Origin: Candidatus Altimarinota bacterium
GTDB taxonomy: Bacteria > Patescibacteriota > Gracilibacteria > BD1-5 > UBA6164
Reading direction: 5' to 3'
Assembly (NCBI GenBank): GCA_024710565.1
Contig: JANJUN010000024.1
Location: 1 to 43,615, forward strand
Length of the DNA: 43,615 nucleotides
Of the stretch, positions 19,494 to 35,304 are shown one piece after another (the first letter of the stretch is position 1; each line of letters begins with the position of its first letter). The notes below the pieces were generated by a model that was not told where the DNA came from, made no database searches, and saw nothing but the letters and a program-made list of their open reading frames with translations. The position numbers and the translations under genes were made by a program.

Positions 19494-19685
19494 TTAAATT
19501 GTTTTTTCAGTCATTACTGTCTGAATAACAGCAACATATCTTCTTAAAGGTTTTACTAAATGTGTTTGTTTCAACTCATTTAATTCAAGTTTCATAGTTA
19601 ACTCGTATAATTTCTTTTGAGCATCTACTAATTCTTTTTGTAAATCAGAAACCTCTAATTTTCTTAAATCTTTTATTTCTTTCAT
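19494..19685 (-). CDS. rpmC: Ribosomal protein uL29
   Basis: 63 aa from ATG at 19685: MKEIKDLRKLEVSDLQKELV, then KLYELTMKLELNELKQTH and an arginine-containing C-terminal helix. A TTG codon at 19703 would add six residues and overlap rplP, but the family normally starts at this ATG, so the shorter form is preferred. It has no glycine at all and therefore no TGA. Confidence 0.93.
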   Translation of the reverse strand: MKEIKDLRKLEVSDLQKELVDAQKKLYELTMKLELNELKQTHLVKPLRRYVAVIQTVMTEKTI

Positions 19686-19695
19686 GGCTAATTTA

Positions 19696-20100
19696 TTAAT
19701 CAACTAATATTTTAGTCTTAACTGGTAATTTATATGAAGCAAGTCTAAAAGCTTCCCTTGCATCTTCTGGTGAAACTCAAGTTATTTCAAACAAGATTCT
19801 TCCAGGTTTTACAGGAGCTCTAAACATTTCTAAAGATCATTTACCTCAACCCATTGGAACTTCCAAAGGTTTTGTAGTATAAGGCTTATCTGGAAAAATT
19901 CTAATCCATATTTTACCTCATCTTTTAACTTGACGAACCATCGCTCTTCTAGCAGCTTCAATTTGTCTAGAAGTAATAAAACCTCTAGTAACTGCCTTCA
20001 TAGCATAGTCTCAAAAACTGAGAGTAGACCCTCTGACAGCAAGTCATTTTAATCTTCCTCTATGAGTTTTTCTGTATCTCGCTTTCTTAGGTTGTAACAT
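19696..20100 (-). CDS. rplP: Ribosomal protein uL16
   Basis: 134 aa. It begins MLQPKKARYRKTHRGRLKG and contains [34 protein letters not shown]. The arginine at about residue 80 (family Arg81, hydroxylated in E. coli) falls in this region. Trp is TGG in KIWIRIF while glycines next to it use TGA, so TGA cannot be tryptophan here. It ends 11 bp before the rpmC start. Confidence 0.98.
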
Positions 20101-20145
20101 AAAAACTTAATTAAGTATATAAAAAATTTTTAAAAGTCAAATTTA

Positions 20146-20781
20146 TTATTTTCTTTTGAAAATATCTCATTTATAGATCCAAACTTTAATTCAGATAGTT
20201 CCATAAACTGTTTCAGCTCTAGCTGTAGTGTAATCAATATCAGCTCTTACTGTTTGAGTTGGAATGTTTCCTTCTTTAAAAGTTTCTTTTCTCGCAATTT
20301 CAGCTCCGTTTAATCTTCCTCAAACTTTCACTTTTACTCATTTTGCTCATTTTTCAATAGCTTTTGAGATTGCTTGTTTAATTGCTCTTTTATAAGGCAT
20401 TCTTTTTTCGATTTGATTAGTAATCATAAATCAAACGATTTTTGCATTTAAATCTGGGTTTTTTACTTCTTTTACTGATATTTTTACTTTTGCAGAAGTT
20501 TTTTTAGATAGGTTTGCTTCTAACGCACCTACGTTTTCACCTTCTTTTCCAAGTACTAATGAAGCTTTTGCTGTATAAACAGTCACTAAAACTTCTTTAT
20601 CATTTCTAGAAATAACGATATCTCCCGTTGGAATATCCTTAAATTCTTTTTTAAGAATCGCTCTGATTTTATTGTCGATCAATAATTGAGCAGCATATTC
20701 TTTTTTATCAGCAAACCAAGTAGCTGACCAATTTTTAATATAAGGAATTCTAAATGCTTGTGGACTTACTTTATGTCACAT
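20146..20781 (-). CDS. rpsC: Ribosomal protein uS3
   Basis: 211 aa. [30 protein letters not shown] is the S3 start (the second codon is TGA). The KH domain follows (residues about 40-105, [16 protein letters not shown]). The C-domain has [37 protein letters not shown], lining the mRNA entry. It ends without the long acidic tail seen in E. coli. Confidence 0.98.
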
Positions 20782-20865
20782 AGACGAATAAAATTAAAAT
20801 TTAAATATTTTTACCGTTGTATAACTAATGTCATCAAATATTTCTTTTTAGAAATATTTGCGTCA

Positions 20866-21192
20866 CTATTTAACTTGTAACTCTAATCTTATATTAGATG
20901 TTCTTTTTAGAATTGGATGCATTCTTCATCTTGATATAGGTTGTCATCTTTTATATACAATCCCTTTTGTAATAACCAGTTGATCAATATATAAGTTTGC
21001 TACATCTTGAGAGTTATTATTCACTGCATTACTTACTGCAGAGTGTAAAACTTTATAAAGAATATCTGCTCATTTTTTTGGAGCGAACTTTAAAAAGTTT
21101 AAAGCCCAAGTAGCATTTTTAGTTTTTATTATTTCTGCTACAACTCTTAATTTTTTCGGAGAAATTCTTATATTTTTTCAATAAGCTTTCAT
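20866..21192 (-). CDS. rplV: Ribosomal protein uL22
   Basis: 108 aa. It starts MKAYGKNIRISPKKLRVVAE and its C-terminal beta-hairpin region has YKRGQPISRGRMHPILKRTSNIRLEL, which reaches into the exit tunnel. Glycines in RG-Q and RGR are TGA. Stop is TAG. Confidence 0.97.
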
Positions 21193-21306
21193 AAATTAAA
21201 AATAATTAATTATTAAGTTTCAAGCTTGAAGATTAAAGCCTAGATTTTTATATATTTGCCTTTTTCTTTTTGCTTTTCGCTTTCAGCTTTTTAGCTTCAG
21301 CATTTA

Positions 21307-21570
21307 TTATTTGTTTCAAGAGTGACCTCTGAAAGTTCTTGTAAATGAAAATTCTCATAGTTTATGACCTACCATATCTTCTGTAACAAAAACTGGCGTA
21401 TGAACTTTTCCATTGTGAACTCAAAACGTATGTCCAACAAACTCTGGAGTAATCGTACAAGCTCTTGACCATGTCTTGATTACTGTTTTTTTCCCATCAG
21501 AATTTAATTTTTCTACCTTTTTCATCAATCTCTCATCAATATAAGGTCATTTTTTTAAACTTCTTGCCAT
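21307..21570 (-). CDS. rpsS: Ribosomal protein uS19
   Basis: 87 aa. [42 protein letters not shown] and the C-terminal [12 protein letters not shown] match the family. The KGP motif glycine is TGA. It lies between rplB and rplV. Confidence 0.98.
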
Positions 21571-21619
21571 AGTTTAATATAAATATAAATATAAAATATT
21601 TCGTTTTTGAAAATGATAA

Positions 21620-22468
21620 TTATCCAACCATTAATTTACCTTTTTTAGTTCTTAAAATCCATTTATTTGTAAATTTTTTCTTGCTTCTAGTTTTTTTACC
21701 AAGAGCAATTTTTCACCATGGAGTTTTTGGAGCTTTTAATCAGATTGGGTTATGTCCTTCTCAACCTCCGTGTGGATGGTCAACTGGGTTCATTTGTTTT
21801 CCAAGTACTGTTGGTCTCACTCACATATGTCTCGTTCTTCCGGCTTTACCGATAACAATTTGATTATTATCTGGATTTGAAACTTGCCCTAAAGTTGCAT
21901 AACATTTTTTATGAACGAGTCTAATTTCTCCAGAAGGCATTTTTACTTGTGTATATTCTCCTTCTTGTGAAACGATTATAGCTTGAGAACCTGCAGATCT
22001 TACTGATGCTGCTCATTGTCCAACTATAAGTTCTAGATTGTATACAGACAATCCAACTGGAATATTTCAAACCTCTAATCTATTTCCTGAAACAAGTGGT
22101 GCTTTTTCTGAAGTCAACACAGTGTCTCCTACTTTCATATCTTTATGAGCTACTACATATCTTCTCTCTCCGTCTCTATAACAAATGAGTGATATCCAAG
22201 CAGTTCTATATGGATCGTATTCAATAGTTTCTACTTTTGCAGGTATTGATTTTTTATCATGGAAGTAAAAATCCACGAGTCTATATTTTTTTGCATGTCC
22301 TCATCCTTGGTGTCTTACAGTAATGGTTCAAGTATTATTTCTACCTGCATTTTTTTTCAATGTTACCGTAAGTGGTTTATAAGGAGTCATGGTAGTAATT
22401 TCTTCAAATGTATTACCAGTCATGGCTCTTCTTCAAGGAGTTGTTGGTTTAAATTTCTTAATTCCCAT
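21620..22468 (-). CDS. rplB: Ribosomal protein uL2
   Basis: 282 aa. The C-terminal signature VDHPHGGGEGHNPIG, which contains the peptidyl-transferase histidine, is intact, with three of its glycines as TGA. The SH3-like middle (ISLICYRDGERRYVVAHKDMKVGD) and the N-terminal KKFKPTTPGRRAMTGNTFEEI are also clear. It ends with KKGKLMVG. Confidence 0.98.
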
Positions 22469-22509
22469 TTTTAAAAAATTAATGTTAATATATCCGATAA
22501 AGGATGAAA

Positions 22510-22806
22510 TTAAATTTTGATAACTGATAAATCTAATTTAGCAGATGCGTCTTTTAAAGTTACATAAGCTTTTCTAGAAGTTCTTTTTCTCATAACCATT
22601 CCTTTTTTACCTTGCTTAAATTTTTCTCTTGTATTTAATACTCTTACAGATGAAACTTGAGCTCAGTATATTTCTAAAATAGCTTTTTTAATATCTATCT
22701 TAGTAGCAGTATCGCTTACTTCTAAAACATAAGTTGAGTTTTGTAATTCATTTCTTGATGATTTTTCAGTAACGATAGGCTTTTTTACAACTTCAAATAA
22801 TCTCAT
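22510..22806 (-). CDS. rplW: Ribosomal protein uL23
   Basis: 98 aa. VVKKPIVTEKSSRNELQNSTYVLEV starts the fold and KKAILEIYGAQVSSVRVLNTREK forms the core near the exit tunnel, where trigger factor and SRP dock. The only TGA is in YGAQV. Order rplC-rplD-rplW-rplB is standard. Confidence 0.97.
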
Positions 22807-22844
22807 AGTAAATTAATTATATGTTATTTTTAGATAAAAATTGA

Positions 22845-23465
22845 CTATCTAAGAGTATTTAATTTTTCAACTGAATCTTTTAATAAAACTAATGTAGTAT
22901 ATTTTAAAAGATCTTGAATATTTAAATAATCCGTAGTTAAAGTTTTTACATTGGCAATGTTTCTTGCTGATTTTTCAATCACTTCATTTTTTGTAGAAAG
23001 TGCAAGTAATACATTTTTAGTATATGGAATAGCATTTAAAACTGAAACCATGTTTTTTGTTTTTGCTTCTGAAAAGTTTAAAGTATCTAAAACAAGTACA
23101 TTGTTTGATTTTACTTTAGAAGAAAGGATTGAACATAATGCTAATCTTCTTTCTTTTTTATTCATAGCTTTTGTAAAGTTAACGGTATTTCTTGGACCAA
23201 AAGCAACTCAACCTCAAATTCTAATTGGAGATCTATTCCCTCAAGCTCTCGCCTTACCAGTTCCTTTTTGTTTATATATTTTTCTTGTTGAACCTCTTAC
23301 TTCAGCTCTTGTCTTAGTATGAGCAACAACTTGTCTTGCATTTGATAATTGATACACTAAAGCTCTATGTATTAAACCCTCGTTCACATCAATACCAAAC
23401 ACAGATTCATTTAATTCAATCGTTCCAATTTCTTTTCACTCTTGATTTAGTAATTTTGTTTCCAT
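22845..23465 (-). CDS. rplD: Ribosomal protein uL4
   Basis: 206 aa. [21 protein letters not shown] and [28 protein letters not shown] form the tunnel loop; its glycines are partly TGA. The second half ([24 protein letters not shown]) is the conserved Rossmann-like part. In E. coli L4 represses the S10 operon; the leader hairpin at 24117-24164 upstream of rplC is a possible target (inference). Confidence 0.97.
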
Positions 23466-23483
23466 TTAGTATAAATTAAAGAT

Positions 23484-24089
23484 TTAAAATTTTATAGAGA
23501 TTAAAGAATTTCTCGCTCCTGGTACTGGACCTTTTACTCCAAGTACTGACAAATCTTTATTTACGATTTCAACAGGAACTTTTCTAATAGTTACTTTAAC
23601 ATCTCACATATGTCCGTGCATTTTCTTTCCTTTATGTGTTCTTCTTGGTTTTCTGTTACCGATAGAACCAAGAGCTCTATGGAATTTAGAACCATGTGTT
23701 GCAAGTCATCCTGAAAAGTTATGTCTTTTCATTGCTCACGCAAATCATTTTCATTTTGAGAAACCAGTAATTTCTACCATTTCTACTCCATCAAGTACAT
23801 CTAATGTAAGAACATCTCCAACATTAAATTTTGAAGCCTCTTCCACTTTAAGAGGAACTTCTTTTATTTTAGAAAAATCAGAAAAGTTTAATGATTTTTT
23901 TCATTCTGCTAAAGAACCTTCTTTCCCTTCTTTTAAAACTCAGATAACAAGTGAAGTATATCCATTTGCTTCCTCAGTTTTTACTGCAACTACTTTTAAA
24001 GTTGGAACTTTAAGTAATGTAACAGGAACAAAATCATTTCATTTAACTATTCTTGTCATTTCTAGCTTTGAAGCTAATAATCAAGCCAT
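23484..24089 (-). CDS. rplC: Ribosomal protein uL3
   Basis: 201 aa. [33 protein letters not shown] is the L3 signature approaching the peptidyl transferase centre, with at least four TGA glycines. It ends PGARNSLISIKF. It is the first gene of this cluster: rpsJ, the usual leader gene of the S10 operon, is not found between it and the divergent pheS. Confidence 0.98.
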
Positions 24090-24116
24090 GTTAAAATAAA
24101 TTAAAATATAAAAGCC

Positions 24117-24164
24117 AGAGGTTAAACTAGTACCTCGACAGGAGTACTGTTTAACTTAACCTCT
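24117..24164 (-). promoter_or_regulatory. Structured leader of the rplC operon
   Basis: On the minus strand AGAG/CTCT and GTTAAAC/GTTTAAC arms enclose an inner AGTAC/GTACT hairpin. The outer arm can re-pair in two registers because GTTAA and TTAAC repeat. The hairpin lies between the promoter and the rplC ATG, and may be an r-protein autoregulation site. Confidence 0.5.
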
Positions 24165-24212
24165 TCAAAAACGTATCATTAGTCTTTTTACAGACAAATA
24201 AATAGCCCGACT

Positions 24213-24240
24213 ATTTTAGTAAAAAAAGCGGGAATGTCAA
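24213..24240 (-). promoter_or_regulatory. Promoter of the rplC-rplO cluster
   Basis: TTGACA (24235-24240) and TAAAAT (24213-24218), 16 bp apart; the 5' UTR would be about 115 nt. Confidence 0.75.
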
Positions 24241-24256
24241 AAAGAAATATTTTTTT

Positions 24257-24284
24257 TTGATTTCTTGTCCTTTTTATGTATAGT
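24257..24284 (+). promoter_or_regulatory. Promoter of pheS
   Basis: TTGATT (24257-24262) and TATAGT (24279-24284), 16 bp apart. Confidence 0.6.
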
Positions 24285-24305
24285 AAGCAAAATATCATTA
24301 AATAT

Positions 24306-25361
<1,056 letters not shown>

Positions 25362-25388
25362 TTTTTGCTAGAAACCAAATTATATGAT

Positions 25389-25423
25389 AAAATACTTATG
25401 ATTATTAACATAAGTATTTTTTT
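25389..25423 (+). terminator. Terminator of pheS
   Basis: Stem AAAATACTTATG/CATAAGTATTTT with an 8-nt loop and T-run. It abuts the next ATG at 25424, so it may also act as an attenuator-like leader of that gene. Confidence 0.75.
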
Positions 25424-26044
25424 ATGAATTGAATAACAACTTTATGGGATAGAGAAAAACAAAATTGAGACTCAACTGTATTAACTGATTGAACAAAATG
25501 TTTTAAATTATACCCATTAGAATATTGAATTGAATGATTAGATTTATATATTGAAACTCAAAATAGAATTCCAAGTATAAAAATTACATTTCCTCATTGA
25601 ATTGATTTGTGAGTTTGAATACCAATAAAAGAATTTGAAATAGATTTTTTAGGATTATTTTTAGATATATACGAAGCTAGTGATATAAAAACAAGGGAAG
25701 CGATTTTAGTTTCTGAAATTGAATATATAGAATGAGAAAGCTTATGAGATTTAATTAATCAATCTAATAGATTTCAATGACTAGAATATAAAATACTTCC
25801 ATTGCTTCATAGAATTCAAGAATATATCTCTGAGGAATCTTGACTTGATATGAATACAAATGAAAAATGGAAAAATCATCATTATTTAAAATATCAGATA
25901 AATTCACATAATATAAAAATTCAATCTATTGATATAGAAAATCAAAAAGCAAAACTTATAGTAACAGATATTTGTATGCAAATTTATGAATTTATCCAAA
26001 GAAATAGAGTAATAACAAAAAATTTACTTTTAATGAAAAAATAA
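25424..26044 (+). CDS. Hypothetical protein with weak protein-kinase-like pattern, 206 aa
   Basis: Not firmly assigned. Four segments recall a small kinase fold in order: a Lys in GTKCFKLYP (possible ATP lysine), VSEIEYIEGESLGDLI resembling a hinge, SHNIKI, and KAKLIVTDI with a DFG-like position. The catalytic HRD Asp is not evident, so a degenerate or pseudokinase is the most that can be suggested. No signal peptide is seen. Twelve of its thirteen glycines are TGA and Ile/Asn/Lys are abundant, a composition unlike its neighbours and suggestive of low expression or a different history. The start at 25424 follows directly on the terminator hairpin. Confidence 0.7.
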
Positions 26045-26067
26045 ATCAATTATAGTTATAAAGACAA

Positions 26068-26099
26068 AAAAACCTTAACATTTCTGTTAAGGTTTTTAT
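26068..26099 (+). terminator. Terminator of the 206-aa gene
   Basis: Perfect 13-bp stem AAAAACCTTAACA/TGTTAAGGTTTTT with a 4-nt loop. Confidence 0.88.
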
Positions 26100-26108
26100 T
26101 TGTTATAA

Positions 26109-26281
26109 AATGGTGGGTGATATAGGATTCGAACCATGTCCGCTTCCGCTTCGCTCCAGCACTCTTACGGAGTAACTCGGACTGCGAAGCTCTTATTCAT
26201 CGCTTCTCGTCTCGAGTTTCTTTCCTCATCGCCCCCTGCTTACGGGGAACATATACTCAAATAACCATTTTCACTACAATT
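26109..26281 (-). repeat. tRNA-tail element 2 (downstream of tRNA-Val)
   Basis: On the minus strand, after the tRNA-Val terminator, about 145 nt of GC-richer sequence leads to a 26-bp copy (26110-26135) of the tRNA-Val 3' end including CCA. It holds the hairpin GAAGC/GCTTC closing loop GATGAATAAGA (26191-26201), the same loop as in the elements at 1853-1967 and 42750-42860. Other small hairpins (CTCG/CGAG, CCCC/GGGG) are visible. The 5' part differs from the other two elements: GGAATTGAATGGAGG is missing. A composition of around 50% GC contrasts with the surroundings. No ORF. Confidence 0.7.
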
Positions 26282-26333
26282 AAAAAACTCTTTCAAAAAA
26301 TTTTTATTTAAAAATTTCTCAAAAGAGTTTTTT
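26282..26333 (-). terminator. Terminator after tRNA-Val
   Basis: 12-bp stem AAAAAACTCTTT/AAAGAGTTTTTT with an A/T-only loop. It ends the rRNA-tRNA transcript before tail element 2. Confidence 0.75.
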
Positions 26334-26334
26334 A

Positions 26335-26411
26335 TGGTGGGTGATATAGGATTCGAACCTATGACCCCCTGCTTGTAAGGCAGATGCTCTCGCCAACTGA
26401 GCTAATCACCC
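26335..26411 (-). tRNA. tRNA-Val (anticodon TAC)
   Basis: 77 nt. Acceptor GGGTGAT/ATCACCC, anticodon loop CTTACAA, T-arm ATAGGTTCGAATCCTAT, encoded CCA. It lies at the end of the rRNA operon, 16 bp after tRNA-Arg. Confidence 0.95.
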
Positions 26412-26427
26412 ATATATAATATAAGAA

Positions 26428-26502
26428 TGGTACCCGAGGCAGGGATCGAACCTACGACCTTTGGCTTAGAAGGCCACTGCTCTTCCGCTGAGCTACTCGG
26501 GC
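26428..26502 (-). tRNA. tRNA-Arg (anticodon TCT)
   Basis: 75 nt. The anticodon loop CTTCTAA decodes AGA, by far the commonest Arg codon in the window. CCA is encoded. The first acceptor pair is G1-U72 rather than a Watson-Crick pair. Confidence 0.93.
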
Positions 26503-26550
26503 ATAAATCTAATTTTCCTCAGATTTCAAAAAAAATCTTAATATCAAAAT

Positions 26551-26665
<115 letters not shown>

Positions 26666-26750
26666 ATTTTAACATTAAGACTTTAAAGATCATCGTTTAT
26701 GTCTTTAATCTGAACAAATAAAGTTAGTTAACAAAAATAATTATTGTTTC

Positions 26751-29697
<2,947 letters not shown>

Positions 29698-29825
29698 TAT
29701 TACAATTATTATTTTTGTAGTTAAATTAACTATTGTTAACTAACTTTAATTATTCAGATTATTTTAAAGAACAAATAAACGAAATTTTAGAAGGAAAATT
29801 TGAAAAAAAAACTTAAGGATATATA

Positions 29826-31301
<1,476 letters not shown>

Positions 31302-31417
31302 GTAATTTTGATTTTATTGTTTATCCGAGTTTTTAGTTCAAGATTTCTCTTCTAAAATTTCACTTATTTTAAAGAACTGTTTTATTGTATTTTTACTTCT
31401 TTGTTTGAAGCCCCGAT

Positions 31418-31445
31418 ATCTTATAAATTTTTCTCTTTTTGTCAA
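31418..31445 (-). promoter_or_regulatory. rRNA promoter P3 (proximal)
   Basis: TTGACA (31440-31445) and TAAGAT (31418-31423), 16 bp apart, 117 bp before the 16S 5' end. Confidence 0.75.
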
Positions 31446-31512
31446 AACTTTTTTTAATTTAAATTTTGAGAAATAGTTTGTAAAAATAAAATATTTTTTT
31501 TGAAGTGGGGGT

Positions 31513-31540
31513 AGTATATTAAAATAACTTTTTTTGTCAA
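31513..31540 (-). promoter_or_regulatory. rRNA promoter P2
   Basis: TTGACA (31535-31540) and TATACT (31513-31518), 16 bp apart. AAAAAAGTTT directly upstream resembles an UP element. Confidence 0.75.
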
Positions 31541-31693
31541 AACTTTTTTATATTTTCTTTTTTATCTATTTAGAACAATATATAGAGTAGATTTGACATT
31601 TATTTATTTTAATGTACATCTCTCTTGAAAGAGCTTGGGTATCTTATGAAAATATATGTTTTTGTCAAAACTTTTTTATATTTTCTTTTTTTT
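31531..31693 (-). repeat. Direct repeat of rRNA promoter upstream half
   Basis: A stretch of about 33 bp containing the -35 and A/T tract occurs at 31531-31563 and again at 31659-31691, suggesting a duplicated promoter. The proximal promoter shares TTGACAAAAA and AAAAAGT. Confidence 0.7.
31641..31668 (-). promoter_or_regulatory. rRNA promoter P1 (distal)
   Basis: TTGACA (31663-31668) and TAAGAT (31641-31646), 16 bp apart, just after the tRNA-CAU gene. Confidence 0.75.
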
Positions 31694-31697
31694 AAGA

Positions 31698-31773
31698 TGG
31701 TGGGCCTGGTTGGAATTGAACCAACGGCCAATCGGTTATGAGCCGACTGCTCTAACCCCTGAGCTACAAGCCC
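31698..31773 (-). tRNA. tRNA with CAT anticodon (elongator Met or Ile2)
   Basis: 76 nt. Acceptor GGGCTTG/CAGGCCC, anticodon loop CTCATAA, CCA encoded. It has a G1-C72 pair so it is not the initiator. Met versus Ile (lysidine-modified) cannot be settled by eye; a second non-initiator CAT tRNA lies at 42615. Confidence 0.9.
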
Positions 31774-31788
31774 ATCTTTGAAAGTAAA

Positions 31789-31879
31789 TGGCGGAAGGGA
31801 TGGGATTCGAACCCACGAAACCTGTAATAGGTTTACTCCCTTAGCAGGGGAGCCCCTTCAGCCACTCGGGCACCCTTCC
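31789..31879 (-). tRNA. tRNA-Ser (anticodon GCT)
   Basis: 91 nt with a long variable arm (AAACCTATTACAGGTTT region), anticodon loop CTGCTAA, acceptor GGAAGGG/CCCTTCC, discriminator G and CCA. Confidence 0.94.
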
Positions 31880-31933
31880 AAAAAAATTATAAGTTAGAAA
31901 CTTTTACATCTCTAACTTCTTTACTTCTTTTAA

Positions 31934-32021
31934 TGGCGGAGAGATAGGGATTCGAACCCTAGATGACTTGCGCCATGCCGGTTTTCAAGACCGGTGCAAT
32001 CGACCACTCTGCCATCTCTCC
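31934..32021 (-). tRNA. tRNA-Ser (anticodon TGA)
   Basis: 88 nt with a long variable arm. The anticodon loop CTTGAAA reads UCA serine codons; it is not the reassigned-UGA tRNA. Acceptor GGAGAGA/TCTCTCC, discriminator G and CCA. Confidence 0.94.
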
Positions 32022-32110
32022 AAAATAAAACATTTTAATGTACTCTTTTTCTTTTTATTTTCATACTTAATCTTTACATCATTTTTATATTCATAGTCTG
32101 AATACAAAAA

Positions 32111-32185
32111 TGGCTCCCCCAGTTGGATTCGAACCAACGACCAAATGGTTAACAGCCATCTACTCTACCGCTGAGCTATGGAGGA
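32111..32185 (-). tRNA. tRNA-Asn (anticodon GTT)
   Basis: 75 nt. Acceptor TCCTCCA/TGGGGGA, anticodon loop CTGTTAA, T-arm GTTGGTTCGAATCCAAC, discriminator G and CCA. It is first in the four-tRNA series preceding the rRNA operon. Confidence 0.95.
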
Positions 32186-32255
32186 ATATTTATTTTGCTT
32201 ACATATAAAGGAGTAACATCTTGCATCTATGACATTTCCTAACGAAGCGAAAAGA

Positions 32256-32283
32256 ATTGTATTTTTTTTTCATAAAATGTCAA
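32256..32283 (-). promoter_or_regulatory. Promoter of the tRNA-Asn series
   Basis: TTGACA (32278-32283) and TACAAT (32256-32261), 16 bp apart. Confidence 0.7.
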
Positions 32284-32380
32284 AATTTTTTTAACATTTT
32301 CTTATCATTTATAATATTTGTTTTAAAATAGGCGTTATTATTGTTTCTTATCAGAAGTTCTATGTATATTTTATTTGAAC

Positions 32381-32417
32381 AAAAAAGAGGAATTTCATTT
32401 TTAAATTCCTCTTTTTG
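32381..32417 (-). terminator. Terminator of the SPFH gene
   Basis: Stem AAAAAGAGGAATTT/AAATTCCTCTTTTT with a short loop and T-run on the minus strand. Confidence 0.85.
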
Positions 32418-32431
32418 GTAACATGTTATTT

Positions 32432-33292
32432 TTATCTCATTATATCGTCTATATTCATATTCATTAAACTTCCTCCTAATCATGAAATTTTTGGTAAAAC
32501 CCCATCCCATCTTTCTATAAACTTTAATTTTACGTATTCAGCTCATCATTGTGCTTGGATAGCTTGAGTTTGTATCTTTATTGCTTCCGCCTCAGCCTTA
32601 GCGCTTGTTACTCTTGCTTCTGCTTCTCATTTTGCTTGTTCGATTTTTTGTTGTGCTTGATATTTTATAGTTTCGAGTTTATTTTTTTCTGCAAGAGCTG
32701 TTTGTTCTGCTGTTACCTTTGCTTCAATTGCTTCATTAAATTGTTTTGAAAATTCAAAATTGGTAATCGATACCCTTTCAACATTTACTCAGTAGAGTTC
32801 TAATCATTTAATCAATCATTGTTTTAATCAATCAGAAACTTCTGATCTCTTTAAAATAAGTTCTTCTGCGGTAAATTTTGCTGTAGTTGCCTTTACCACC
32901 TCTTGAATAAGTGGCATCACTAATTTTTGAGCAACATCATCTTCTCTTCCGATGGTTTTGTAAATAGTTACGAGTTTTTTATCATTTAACGAATAATTAA
33001 CCGCAAGATTGGTTGATACATTTTGTAAGTCTTTTGACGCTGAAGATGCTTGTGATTCGGTTTTTTGTACCTTTATATCCATTTTTACTACTGTGGTAAT
33101 AAATGGTATTTTAAAATGAAATCCATCTAAATATACTTCATCACTGATATTTCAAAGAGTTTTAATCAATCCTCTTTGTCCTGGTTGAATAGTAAAAAAT
33201 GACGAGTTTGCAATTAAAAATACTATAAATAAAAACAGTCCTCTAAAAAATATTTTTTTTGAAGTTGTTTTTACCCCCTCTATTACTGACAT
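32432..33292 (-). CDS. SPFH/prohibitin-family membrane protein, 286 aa
   Basis: One N-terminal membrane segment (GLFLFIVFLIANSSFFTI, residues 18-35) is followed by the prohibitin/SPFH core: IQPGQRGLIKTLGNISDEVYLDGFHFKIPF. A long Ala/Glu/Lys coiled coil (about 195-250, AEAEAIKIQTQAIQAQ) drives ring assembly. Related proteins (prohibitin, HflK/HflC) scaffold membrane microdomains or control FtsH-type proteases. Only one such gene is present, closest to prohibitin by length. It follows gyrB by 21 bp and shares a transcript with it. Confidence 0.93.
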
Positions 33293-33313
33293 AGTTTTGT
33301 AAATTAGAAAATA

Positions 33314-35218
<1,905 letters not shown>

Positions 35219-35273
35219 ATTTATTAACACATTATGTTTTATTTTACATATCCTTTATGGACAAATTTGTTTT

Positions 35274-35301
35274 AATATATTTTTTTTGTTGAATAAATCA
35301 A
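35274..35301 (-). promoter_or_regulatory. Promoter of gyrB
   Basis: TTGATT (35296-35301) and TATATT (35274-35279), 16 bp apart. Confidence 0.55.
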
Positions 35302-35304
35302 GTT

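Noticed and set aside
26109-26281. tRNA-tail element as a degenerate second tRNA gene
   Set aside because: Only the last part of the tRNA (T-arm half, acceptor 3' strand, CCA) is copied; no D-arm or anticodon arm is present, and the intervening sequence is conserved between unrelated tRNAs.
29698-29825. Possible regulatory element in the 16S-23S spacer
   Set aside because: Complementarity with the 3' flank of 23S explains it as the ordinary rRNA processing stalk.
31934-32021. tRNA with TGA anticodon as the reassigned-codon decoder
   Set aside because: Anticodon TGA pairs with UCA (Ser) and the tRNA has a serine-type long variable arm. A UGA reader would need anticodon TCA.
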